From Haemonchus contortus (Eukaryota > Nematoda > Chromadorea > Rhabditida > Trichostrongylidae): a stretch of DNA of 64,000 bases. Below are positions 13,251 to 24,990 of the stretch, one piece after another. The stretch covers positions 13,773,922 through 13,837,921 of the forward strand of contig LS997565.1 in the NCBI GenBank assembly GCA_000469685.2, given 5' to 3'. Numbering within the stretch: the first letter of the stretch is position 1; the number at the start of each line of letters is the position of its first letter. Made by a program: the position numbers and the translations under genes. Below the pieces are notes generated by a model. That model was not told where the DNA came from. It made no database searches and saw nothing but the letters and a program-made list of their open reading frames with translations.

Positions 13251-13714
13251 ATGACAGAAAAATGGAGAAGAAGATTCAAGAGCTACTTACTTCCACAACA
13301 CTTAATAATGCCACCAATAAGGAAGCCTGGGTGGATGCGTCATCATTTCCCGAACTTTCCTAACTTTCTAATTTTGTTTCTAATTTAGCGCGTGCACCGG
13401 TAGATAGGTTAACGTGTAGTACTCATCAAGGGCATATAAGCCTTTCACGAGCCTCTTTACCGACATCAGCGTGAGTAGGTATGAGTTTTTTATAAATGCA
13501 CTTGTTTCTTGGAAAAAATTCGAAAGCCGTCTAGTACTCATGAACCTTCAGCGTTATTCGAGGACTCAATCAATCTTATGTCTAATAGTCTAGTCTCTAA
13601 TATCAAATTGTACAGCATCAAGAAAAGGACAAAATACCCAGTCCTCAAAAGTATTCGCAAAAATGAAAAGGCGAAAACTGGCAGAGCGCATATCTAGTTT
13701 CGTTCAAAGAAAAA

Positions 13715-13965
13715 CTGAACGTCAAAGTGAATTACGTAGGAAGGCGTTACAAGATTTGAACTTGAGATATTGCCCGTTCGTTTTCGGAAACGATAAGAGA
13801 GCCACGGCCTCCATTGGAAAGATGCTATCATGAAAGGATAATGACATGCTAGAAGAAGAGTAAGAAAGAGACAATTTCACTTTTTTGTAGGCTACTTTGA
13901 AGCTACCGTATCCAGTTATGATACCAAACTTCGATGGACTGAACGTCAAAGTGAATTACGTAGGA
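13715..13965 (+). repeat. 27-bp exact direct repeat pair
   Basis: A 27-bp string starting ctgaacgtcaaagtgaatta occurs exactly at 13715-13741 and again at 13939-13965, 224 bp apart in the same orientation. Flanking bases differ. It is too long for a usual transposon target-site duplication and may mark a small segmental duplication or a gene-conversion footprint. Confidence 0.85.
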
Positions 13966-14392
13966 GGATCTAGTAGAACGTGAGAATTTGCTGGATGAAG
14001 ATAGAGAGGTTTCAAGATTTGTGATGAAACCCGTAATTATCCGGAATATCCTTCTCAGAAGCAATCAAGTTGTAATGGAAGAAGGATGCATGGCTCAGAT
14101 TATAACTTGAAAAAGTTAGATACCAGCAATTATCAGATTCAAGGATTTGCAGTGTGGAGAAGTAGGAGTATAGGACGATCTGCAGCGACCAAGCCCACAC
14201 AGATTGACCGTATCTTCAATCTTAAGTCGTGATTGATGCGCGGCCAATCTATGGAGACAACAACCCTGTTTCCTCCAATGTGAACAGCCCAGCTTTGGCA
14301 CATATTCAAGTTAGACGCATTAGATTGCATTAGAGAACATTTTTACCCATCTTTCAGGGACAGGACATTTGAACAACAGTAGGAAGTGCAGC

Positions 14393-14675
14393 TGCAAACG
14401 ACGTACTTCACTCTTGGACGGTCCGAAGACCAAATCTAAGGTCGATACTCGCCCAGGCCAAGCAATCATCGTTGCCCTCCCTGGGGTCGTTTAGTTGTTA
14501 CCGACTCGTTCGCGGAGATAAAAGCATGGACCTACAATCAGCTGCCCACCGCAAGTCATTGTATAGGCCACATAAGCTCTGAAACTCCTGTACGATTCTG
14601 AATGAAAGCCTAATGAGACGGCGATGAGATAAGCCCATCACAAAAACTGGACTGATTAACCAAGAACATTAATCA
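14393..14675 (+). repeat. SINE-like repeat, near full length
   Basis: Head decayed (cgacgtacttcactc). It is followed by the gatactcgcccaggcca segment, ggtcgtttagttgttaccga, and the well-kept core caccgcaagtcattgtatag, then gattctgaatgaaagcc. It ends with a ctggactgattaacc tail like other copies. Confidence 0.65.
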
Positions 14676-16777
14676 CGCAGATCCTTTTACTGGGAAGTAA
14701 GAATACACGGGTGGGGTAATTCAATTCTCCGAATTCTACTAAGACCGGTCAAACGATCGAGGTCGAGACATCATTCTAGAAAAATCGAGCCTTCTCCCAC
14801 TCCAACAGTACCGTTTCCAGGGCTTTGCGATAAAAACGTATTTTAATATCTGATTGTTTGGTCCATCAAAGTTTGACAAGGTTTGATCCAAAATAATTTT
14901 GTTTTTCGAAGGTCATCACTGCTATATCTGCTTAAGGTGTTTTGTTCCAGCCAGAAAACTTGAACGAAGAATGTTCAACAAGGGTATGGACGCAAGAGTG
15001 ATTTAGATCCATGTAAAAACAAAGCGCAATGAGTATTTCGAGCCATCCCAAGATGAGAAGGGAAGAAATTACTGCATTACTAGGAACGGCTACTCTTTCC
15101 GTTCCACATAGCCTTTGCGCGACATGATTTACGCCATGTCATTTCTCATTTCCGGAAACCATTGCGCTGACCAGACTGAAGATCGCCAGTGTAACAGATG
15201 CTCTTGACTAGATCTCATCTTACAAAAAAAGATTCCGAAGGATGAAGATCAAAAAACAAACAAAAATCATCGCGAAACCCAATTGGACAAGGTCCATCCC
15301 GCCTATTCTTCCCAGGACCCTCCCAGCAACTGTCACGTAAATACCATATACCCTCGGATAATGTTAACGTTCGAATCGTTAGTTCGGCTGCAATTTTTTC
15401 TTCTTTCTTTTTTCTGCAGTTTTTTCACCAACGCTAAAACCGGATGGAAAAACATTCCTGTTACTTTCGCCATTACCTCCAAAGCGGGACAAAAAACTCC
15501 CATTTTGCTTTTCTTGCAAAGTCCAAGTATGAAACAAAAAAAGACACTTTCCTGTCCGTTTTGCCACTAACTGCCTCAAGAACGAAACAAGAAATTCAAG
15601 GACACTTTCGATGATGGCCTGTATGGAGCTCATAAATGAAGCGGAGTAACTGGCTAGTTCATTAAAAAATCATTTCCTCTGATTTTCTGAAGGGAAGTAT
15701 GGTTCTACCGTAGAAAATTAAGTCTGGGAACGAATCCTAGGGTCACTTACAAATCTCCTCCCTCCCCCCTCATTCCCCTGGTAGCATCTTTACTTTTCTG
15801 AATCCTATCATGACTGACCGCAAGCTTGTTATGGGAAGAATTCCCGAGTGGAATGGGTTTCGATGAGTTCAGAGAGTATGAGAATATTTATATGGACTGA
15901 ATAGTAGTCCTATAAATCGGCAGACATCACGGTGAAAGACGACATCAGAGAGAACTGAAAGCAAAGAGCGGGAAGTTTCGAGTCGCCAATATTTTCAGAA
16001 TGAAAACTGACTGCTAATCGACTGAAAGATGTGGGGGCTACTAGGTAAAGTGGCTGAAATTCGATCTTTGTTGACGACTTGAGCGAGTCGCTGACAATCG
16101 TGAAGGACACAAGGAATCACGGCCAACCGTCAACTAGCGGATCTTCAAACGATCGGAAATAAATTGGCGTAGGCTATTTAACAAAAACAATGCTCATAGA
16201 AAACAGACACACCGCTGATTTGCACCCATTTTATTGCGGTTGGAGCTCGACGCGATAGCATTTGCCCAGCTCTCCAGGCTTAGCGATGGGTATTCACATA
16301 GAACAATGAGTGAGCGTGTCATATCTCCCCGCTTTTTAGCTACATTTTGACAGCTGGAAGACGGTCGCCTTGTTTGCTCATGGGCGCTATCTGTTCCTAG
16401 TGAACAGCTTAATTCTTTTGAGCAGTCACAACTGGCTCAAAGGCTCAACTAGGAGAGTGGGAGCGTTGAGTGAGTGAAGTATAGCGCAACTACCCAGAAA
16501 AAAACGCTGACTTTTGAGGATACCTTTTGAGGACGCTTGTACCTTTTCAACGATGTACAAGGGAATAGCCACGGAAGGAGCCGGGCATCAGACTGAAATC
16601 CGAGAAGAATCGCAAAAGCTTCAGCTACTCCTTGATAGTGACCGTCTGCACCGAACTTTTTGGATCGTGTTCACTGGCACAACTTCCGTACCCGACAGCC
16701 GCCTATGATACCCTTTGGAGGTAATTCGAAGCAAGCATCCCAAACAGGACATTTCAAATGGGGTATCAGCCCCAACT
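14676..16777. other. No gene recognised
   Basis: Open frames near 15.28-15.57 and 15.38-15.63 kb lie opposite each other on the two strands and have no recognisable domain. A T-rich tract sits near 15.39-15.42 kb. Nothing else was supported. Confidence 0.4.
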
Positions 16778-17060
16778 ACTAGGCGGAGGTGGTGTAGTGG
16801 CGAGTGACGTATTTCACACACGCATGGTCACGGGTTCGAATCTTTGATCGATATCCCCAAAGCCGACCAGGCCTTCCACTCTACGGAGTTGCTTAATTGG
16901 TAGCAGGCTCGTCTGGGAGGATAAAAGGGTTGACCCAAACATCGGCTAGCCACCGGCCAAGTCATTGTATCAGTCACAAACCCACTACAGTTTCGAATGG
17001 AAGTCGAATGCGTGGGAGCATCCCTCTGAATTGATTAACGCCCCAAAACTTTACCATTTA
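16778..17060 (+). repeat. SINE-like repeat, best-preserved head
   Basis: This copy shows the tRNA-like promoter most clearly. An A-box-like ggtggtgtagtggcgagtg is followed about 40 bp later by a B-box-like gggttcgaatc. Downstream come the gaccaggccttccac segment, ctcgtctgggaggataaaag, ccaagtcattgtatcagtca, tttcgaatggaagtcgaatg and the attgattaacgcc end. The spacing of A and B boxes fits a tRNA-derived, RNA polymerase III promoter (family knowledge). Activity is inference. Confidence 0.75.
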
Positions 17061-20000
17061 TAAGCCCTGATTGCTCTTACAGTATTTGACAGCGTCCACT
17101 ACGGCCAATGTTTTGCTCCGTTCGGGGATGTGTCACCTTCAATAGTGAAAGTTCATATAGTCGCATTGAAATGAGATCGAATTGTGAACGACGCAGTTGC
17201 TCGACTCATGCTTTTTCACGTAGGGGAGGTCACCATCGGCGAATCCTCAATGCAGGATCTTCACAGATCTGTGGTACAGCTCCTAGTCATGAAGGAAGAG
17301 TGGAAAGTACATTTCGCATTAGAGAAGGTTTACCTGCATAGAAGAATGTTATATAGGAATATTTTTCGGTGTTCCCTAATGTAAATATTCTTTAAACTCA
17401 GCACGGTACCAATAAAAACTGGGACTACTCATAAAATGAAGTATATGCATACGGAGTATGGCTACATCATGTCTAACTTCATCAAGTAACTTCGCGGTAT
17501 GTGTTCGAAAGAAGAGTTCTCCCATCCAGAATTTTTGACCGCTTTAAAATGTCTATCACCCGCTGAGGGTTACCATTTGTTTTCCCTGCCCACTTTCGGG
17601 TTCACAGTGGGACTTGACCCAGGGGCAAGTATGAAAGCATAGTCCCTTTTGATAGAGATCGTAGAGTGGAAGCTTTTTTTGAGGTTCAGTTCAGATTGAA
17701 TGATAGAATTGAATTGAATGACGTGGGGTTATCAGAGCCGATGCTTGGTGAGACAACCCCAGTCCTCATGACAACAATGGCTGGAAAGCCGAAATCGCTA
17801 GAAATCTAGAGGATACAAGTGCAAACTTGAAGGAGTCTTAAGTTAGAGGTTATACTTCCTGGGTCGCCCGGACTCTTTCAAAACGGAACTCCTTCGAGAT
17901 TTCCCAGTACGCTTTTAGGACCCTATTTCACGGATTTGACAAAATTCTTCCCATTTATTGAACAGAAAAGTCCGAATTCAAAAAATAAATCAGAATGAAA
18001 TTAAAAGTTGAGAGGAAGTTGAAAGTTATAAATCGTTTGAAACATTTAAAATACAGTTGCTCATTAGCCGAAACCAGAAATTCGGAGGTGAAAGCTGATC
18101 CAGACTGTTGTTTCAGGAAATTGAGTACTCAAAAAAAGTACAAAAGTTTATGATATGCAACATTTCTATGTTTAGTTTATCCATATATGCTACAATAGTT
18201 GACAGAATTGTAGCAGTGATGGGAAGCAAAAATTCGGACTGGCAACCTGTCACATCGGCTCCCGCCCATTAACTCTATCCTGTCCTTCCTCTGCTCCCTC
18301 CGACTCAGAGAGGCACCTGGGACGCTGCAATTAGAAAAAGGCATCGAAAGGCAAACGTTAAGTGTTCATTGAAACCGACCGAAGTAAAAAATATTTAAAA
18401 TAAGTGAAACATATGGTATACAGCAAAATACGAAATACAAATACATATGTGCTGCATTTCGTGCGCAAAGGTGAAAATCTCTGATCCTTTGTATCGCTTT
18501 CTCTGATCGGTATCACAGGGCTGACTTTTCTATCCTTCTGCGAGCTTCCCATGCGAGCTCCTACGAAATATTCATGACACTTCCGCGCTGCGGTTGCGTG
18601 GCGCTGCTTCCGTGCACGTCAGTACGAGGGGCGTGTTTGAAGCATGTAAGCCTAGGATTTTCAGCAAATTGCGAAGATACTGAAAGTTTTGTTGCAGGGG
18701 ACGGCTGAGTCAACCATTTGTCCCATATTACCCACGATGCAATAAAGGAGCGTTTCGTGAGCTTGGCGTATTTTATCAGCAACAGGGGTACTCCGGAACG
18801 CTCATTTATCAGTCACGTCCTATCCTGAGTCCATGAAAAAAGCAGGGTCTGTCGGTAAGGTCGACCTCAGTCTTAACATGACCGAAAAGCGGCTTAAATG
18901 ACGATAAAGCAAGGTTTTCTTGATACCCTGCAAGAGTTCTTGAAACTAATTGATCTTCGTTCCAAACAAGCATATAACCAGGAAAAGGGCGTCAATACAC
19001 AGAAAAGTGGACCCCGCTACTGACCAATAAGAGGGTGACGGCTAAAAAGGAAGAATAAGAATTGTGATGGGGACCTCGGCCTTACCGGTACTCTACAGCG
19101 TTTCCGGTTCAGTGGAATTCTTCAAGCTCTGCAGATTGGTAAGGCTCTTGTGTACCTGTTTTGTCCGCAGGGACTAGCCGTTGTTAAAATCGCTCCCTTT
19201 TTATTCGAGTAAATAGGCATTGAATGGATATCCCACGATTAGTTGAATGGGACAGCTAGCTGTGATCAAGGTAGACCGGTCCAAATAGGGATCGCACCAA
19301 TTTCATGGTTGAACGAGTAGCATGGGTGGCAGGGACCAATTTTATGGAATGAAACTGCTCATACGATGAAATGCCTGGGAGGGTCGAAGTGTAAAGGAAC
19401 ATAAAAGGGAAAAGGCCATTCTCCAGTGATAACGAGCCGAATCACAGCTTTTTAGCAGCTCGTTGGACTTTAATGCACTTTCACAAATTTTAGCAAGTTT
19501 TTTTGGATCTGTCGCAAAAAAAGTTTATCGGTTGCACCTGTAACCAATAAACTGCACTTCGCACCATCGCATCATATGCCCGTCGATTGGATAATCTCTT
19601 TAGAGATTCCTTGGAAGGTTGAAACTTATGAAAGCCGTTGGAGCCAGGTACTCGTTAAGATATCCCATCTTCTCGAATCCCAAATCTTTCACTTGCTGGC
19701 CGTCTGTCGAGCAGAATATGGTCACTGTCCGCAGCAAGAGAGCGCGTCTCTTCAGTTTTCCAGATTTTCGGATTTGATGGCGGAGGAACCAAAAAATTTG
19801 GGGATTTTCAGCAAAATGCATCTATGTCAAGGCGAGATTGCAGAGATCTAAAAATTTTCAGTTCTCTATAAATCGAATAAAGGCATTTTTCCGATTACTA
19901 ATTTACAATGCATTACAGTCTCCATGTTTTTTGTTTTCCACCGACGGACCAATCAGCCTGAACCGTTTCGTTGCGAGTAATATTTTCCAAATTTCATTAT

Positions 20001-22145
20001 CTTGAAAAGAGCTCCAATCTAGTCGATAAAGAAATGCAAATGAGGCAAAAGGCCTACCTCACTCTATACTCAAAGTGGACTTGATCATGAGGGGCCAAAT
20101 AATGGGCTGGCGTTACTGCTCTAATTGTCATTGTCAGAAGAAAACTCATTAATCTCCTAGCCAAAGCAGTTTAGACATTCCGAAGAGTTAAACAAGTGAA
20201 GGACAATAAGAACACTGCAAAAAACTGTATATAAAATACTCAAGACTCAGGGAAAAATAAATGATCACAACAGTTCCGGAATCAACGTCCTTAGCGAGGA
20301 TTATGTCTTCGTCAAGGTCAACTTCTTCAGGTCAACTTCTTCAGAAAGGAAGGAACTTTGCGGAGCCTAGTCTTATTCCCTTTAATCCGAAACTAATCCT
20401 CACCTATTACCTTTAATGATCAGTCTGGAAGAGGAGCTGAATGGAAGTAGTAGTTGCAACACGAAGAAGACGAGCAATGGCCAATATTAGGAATTCCAGG
20501 GAAATGAGTTGATTTCGACAAGAAATTGATTATTGAGAGTACCACCAGGATACCAACTTCACATTGTATACGAAACTACTTCAGCCTGCATGTGCAGCTC
20601 GAAGCAGTGATTCCTTCTTTTAGTGATGGATAAGTAGTCGACGAAAGGTGATGTTTTAGTTTTTGGAACCAATGGCACCGTAAGAAGTATGAGTTCAATG
20701 GAACTAGTGGTATAGTTCTTGTTTGGAGCACTACGTGAACGGTTGAACGCCGAAGGTTCAAGATGCCTAGAGTGTCTCAAGTGAATCTGGAGAGAAATGA
20801 TGAAGCTAAGAAGTTGGTTCCAATAGCTTTGATTGCTGTTTAGTTTCGACGGAACCGATCCTTACAGAGAACCACACTCCTTAACGTTCATCCGAAGAAT
20901 ACCATAAATATGTAATCGACAGCGATCCTCGTCCTCAAATCGGGGTTGACATTTGTTAGAATTATTCAAGCGTTTAGATGTGTACATATTAGCTCTAAAC
21001 TAGAGTTAAGTTGGGGGAGTTAGCTCATTTCCAACGGCCAAGCCAGTAATTTTCTCTTTCTCTTTTTGTTGAATTTGATACTATGTGAACTATTTCGGAA
21101 GGATTTTAAGCTCGGTGGATTCTGAATTATGATTATTTCAAGCCACAGGCCAAGCACTCCGCCTCTTCTGTTTACCTTCGCTCCAAAAAAATAGATACGT
21201 CTTCATAACGCGTATTACACGGTTTTTAAGAACTCTCAGGTCCCCATAGAGCTGAAGTAACAGGCCGTAAAGACTTCGGTATTCTCACCTGCCATTCTAA
21301 CTGCTTCTAAAATAGTCTTTCCTAAGGGTTAATAAGGATAAAAATAAAAAATTTTTGAGATCTACCCAATCTTCAAAAGCAAGACTGGAGAGAAAATCCT
21401 CGGAAAATACGTCTTCGAACTGGTTATTACACCACGAACAGTAAATAGAACATTCAGCAAAACGACTCCATTAGGTAGAAGAACACTTAAAGGGATAAGT
21501 ACATAGGACTTTCTTAGCTGTTTACTGGGAGTAAAGGAGAGAAGAGTGACCGATTGTGCACCATCTAGCAGTTTTTCCGCGTAAAATCGGATTGGGTAGG
21601 GCATATGTGACAGAAGGTGGAGGTATGAATGACTTCGAGGGCGCTGTAATGCGTCAAATGCGAGCCGTTACTTTGACGGTAAAACTTTTTACAAACATAT
21701 TTGAATCCACTGCGACGGAAATTCATCCACACGCACACATGAGGAATGATGATATCGAAATCGAATAGATTCTGAGCGATTCATAAAGAAGAATGCATAA
21801 ATCATACATCATCATGCATACAATTTAGAAGACGAACGAACGTAATAGGAGTAATGAATGCCATGTGAAAATGAATCTGGGCGAGGGGAGAAGGAGTACG
21901 AATTATCGCGACTTGCCTACACCCTTTCACCGAAAAACCTACTGTTCGTTCCAAGCTCGAGAGTAACTTCTTGCACGAAGGCAATACAGCACCTACCCTG
22001 ATGTTCCTTCTCATGCTCTTGAGCTAAAAATCTTGTTCTCCTGGCTACGAACTGTTCATTTACGTCAGGGCCTGCAGACCCGACACTCTATCGTTCGCTG
22101 CGCTCTGGTCTACGGCGACAGAAATGTAAAGCAGTTGGAGTACCC
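17061..22145. other. No gene recognised
   Basis: About 5 kb without a defensible exon. A 66-codon frame at 17184-17384 and a 91-codon frame at 19576-19851 have plausible composition but no family match or splice support. An imperfect inverted repeat (agtttatcggtt / aaccaataaact) lies at 19522-19553. A 14-bp unit (aggtcaacttcttc) is duplicated in tandem at 20315-20342. Confidence 0.4.
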
Positions 22146-22340
22146 TACCGAGCTTTCCATCCCTCCAGGTTAGTTAATAAGTACCACCCTCGTCTGGGAG
22201 GATAAGAGCACTGGCGATACATCGGCTTTCCACCGCATGTCATTGTATAGGCCACATACGCATTCAGTACCTCACTACGATTCTGAACGGGAGTCGAATG
22301 AGATGGCTCATCTCTCAAACGAGAATGATCACTGACAAAA
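22146..22340 (+). repeat. SINE-like repeat, 3' two thirds
   Basis: Starts at the ccatccctccagg segment, then ctcgtctgggaggataagag, gatacatcggctttccaccg, gtcattgtataggccacata, the cactacgattctgaacggga segment and gatcactgac. The promoter-like head is missing, consistent with 5' truncation. Confidence 0.7.
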
Positions 22341-23257
22341 ATGTTACTCTTCATTTTACCCATTTCTTAGTAGGATTCCAATATGTTCCCACCTGTCGAA
22401 CTAACCAATCCAGTTATGCATGAGGTTAAAAGTAGGAGTATACCGAGACCCAGAAGCTCCCGTAGTTCTCTGTTGATTCCCGAAGTAGCGGACACTTTGA
22501 CTGTTCGAGGAAAGAATGACAAGCGTTTGAAAGGTGCGTTCAAATTGCTTTGAATCACTTCTATTTTACGGTATTCATATTTTTCACAAAAAAAATGCAG
22601 CTTGGCTGTTTTTTTTTCAACTGGAAGCAACCATCGATGACTGGTGCCGTGAGAATGTGAAAAACCCAAACAAACGATTCATCCTTCATGAGCTGGAGAT
22701 TGAGTATTGACATGAGTTGTTTAATATTTTGACTGGTGCTTATGAAAACTTTGTTATCTGATCTGAAAACTGTCAACTTTTCAAAGGAATGCAGACATTT
22801 ATGAGTAGTACACAAAAATCAAGCATAAAAAAGTATATTATGACTAGAGGTGTGGAAAGTTTAAAAACTGCCATTAGAGAAAGAGCATTGGTTCAGGGAT
22901 GGGCCAGGCAATCAGCTGTGATTCGCTTCCGCGAAGCTATTTGGGTGGATCGTACAAGAGGGTGTTTCCTTGCAGGTATTGGATTGTCATGATGATCGGC
23001 CCGTTCGATGGAGTGAAAATCGAATCCATAGCTTTTAAGAGCGGTGATCATCGTTACTACTCCGTTAACTCTGCCGTAATCACATAAATGAGGCAATAAA
23101 AAAGACCCAGGCACTTGATTGTCGTGGTTCACGACCGAATCAGTTTTTCGAACATCAACGGCGCCTAGTCATAAAGTACCGAACGACACCCTGGAAAAAC
23201 TGAAAACTGCGTAAGGCCTATAACTGGTGAGACAATAAAGGAACAGATGATGGCTAA
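22341..23257. other. No gene recognised
   Basis: Overlapping frames on both strands (22367-22669, 22561-22815 and 22893-23132) carry no recognisable domain. No recurring repeat was seen. Confidence 0.35.
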
Positions 23258-23405
23258 TAACATAACTAAGGGAAGGTGTTCCAGTGTCAAGTGGCGCTCT
23301 ATCACGCACATATTTCGGAGATTGAATCTCCGCTCGACACCTCAGGTCAACCAAGCCTTTGTTCCCTTCGAGTCAGTAAGTTGGTACCAAACTCGTTGGA
23401 AACAC
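23258..23405 (+). repeat. SINE-like repeat, 5' half
   Basis: The head is tgtcaagtggcgctctatca, followed by a B-box-like attgaatctcc, the gacacctcaggtcaaccaag segment and agtaagttggtaccaaactc. The copy breaks off about 50 bp before another copy starts, giving a head-to-tail pair. Confidence 0.6.
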
Positions 23406-23457
23406 TTTCAGCGATTTTTCATGGGCAGAATATGTGCACGAAGTATGAGTAGGAACT

Positions 23458-23735
23458 GGTGTGGTGGTAAGCGGCGCACGTTCACTAATGCACGCTACGA
23501 CGATCGAATCCCGTGTCCATATCTGCCCATGCCAACCAAGCCCTACAGCTCGCCAGAGTCGGTTAATTGGCACCGCACTTATATGGGAGGAAAAAATACT
23601 GACCTCTGGACAGGCTGGCCACCGCAAGTCATTGTATAGGCCACATACGCATACAATACCTCCTGTGATTTTGAATACAAGTCGAACCGGGGCGCATCCC
23701 CAAAACGGCAGTGATCATTCATCAATGACATCGTC
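23458..23735 (+). repeat. SINE-like repeat, near full length
   Basis: A full set of family segments is present. These are the A-box-like gtgtggtggtaagcggcgca, the B-box-like gatcgaatcccg, gccaaccaagcc, ggttaattggcaccgcactt, the core ccaccgcaagtcattgtata, and the 3' part ggggcgcatccccaaaacgg. It is one of the cleanest copies for building a consensus. Confidence 0.75.
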
Positions 23736-24711
23736 GATGATATTAACGTCAGATTCCAAGTTTCAAAAATTAAAATTTCTGTTTTTTCTCGCTCTTAATT
23801 ATAAATTTTAATTTTGGAGCAGAGGTAACAGTAATACATTACGAAAACTTGTGGAGGGAGATGAAAAAGGAGATCGCAGCCAGGAATGAGCCGAAAAACT
23901 GCGATAGACCGGGGTTACTGGCAAAAACCATCGAAGGATAACAAATGTTCATTGCGAAACCGTTCAAGGATGGGGGTGGGCGTTGCAGTGAATCGGTTTC
24001 GACCGAATTGTTTGTTGAAAATGAATGTTCGAGCGTTGATTGAACTGATCGCTGCAGGGAACAGAGTGCGAAATTAGAGAAAAAAAGATTTTAAAGTTCC
24101 AAGAAGTATGCGTCTGAGAACAATCTCAACGAAAAAACGTATGAGGACTTTTTTGGTGAAGCTACGAGAGTACATTAAACCGGTAAAGAATGGACCCTAA
24201 CAAAGGTGATTGTCCTGGGAACCGGTTGTAATGAATGGAAAAAAGAAAATTTAATCTTGTCTCTGCTCCATCGTTATTTCTTACTACAACCGGAGAAAAA
24301 GCTACTTCCGAATCTCCATCTCACTTCGTTGTTGTGGCGCATCGACTCTATCAACTCACTGATTTTGTTTGATGTTTTTTTCAGGGCGGAGTTTGTGAGT
24401 ATGGTAGTTCTCAGGACGGAACAAATTTTTCTTTTTCCATTCATTACAACCGGATCCCAGAATGATGGCCTTTGTTAGGTCGTTTCTTTACCGGTTCAAT
24501 GTGCTTTTGTAGTTTCATCAAAAAAAGGCTCTCATATGATTTCTGTATGTGAGCTGATCTAAAACTGTCAAGCTGTTGCATTTCGATAGCGTCCGAACTC
24601 TTAGTGGTGAAACCTGATAGAAGTGCGACTTCGGCAATGAAAAAGGCTACTTCAGGTAGTGAATAATGGAGTTGTCCTCAGAGATTTTATTTCAAGGTAA
24701 GCACCGGGTAA

Positions 24712-24990
24712 AGGGGGTGTGTGATATAGTCGCAAGTGGCGTTACACAAGTATAATCCTGATCACAAATCCTGGATCAGTAGTGCTCATCCCAGTCACTC
24801 AAGCGTTGAATCCCTCTGAGGTCGATTATTTGGTACCAGACTCACTCGGGATGATGAGAGCACCTACTTGTACATCGGCTAGGCACCGCGAGTCACTGTA
24901 GAGGCCGGAAGCGCATTCAATACACCACTGCGATTCTGAATCGAAATCGAATGCGTGGCGCATTCCAAAAACGGTATTAATTAATGCCAA
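24712..24990 (+). repeat. SINE-like repeat, near full length
   Basis: The head tcgcaagtggcgttacacaa leads into a decayed B-box area. Then come ggtcgattatttggtaccag, ctcgggatgatgagagcacc, tacatcggctaggcaccgcg, cactgcgattctgaatcgaa and the gcattccaaaaacgg 3' part. Confidence 0.7.

Noticed and set aside
12782..13279. 165-codon and 113-codon minus-strand open frames rich in Phe/Leu/Ser
   Set aside because: They are read through the polypurine microsatellite; composition and periodicity come from the repeat, and there are no domains or splice signals.
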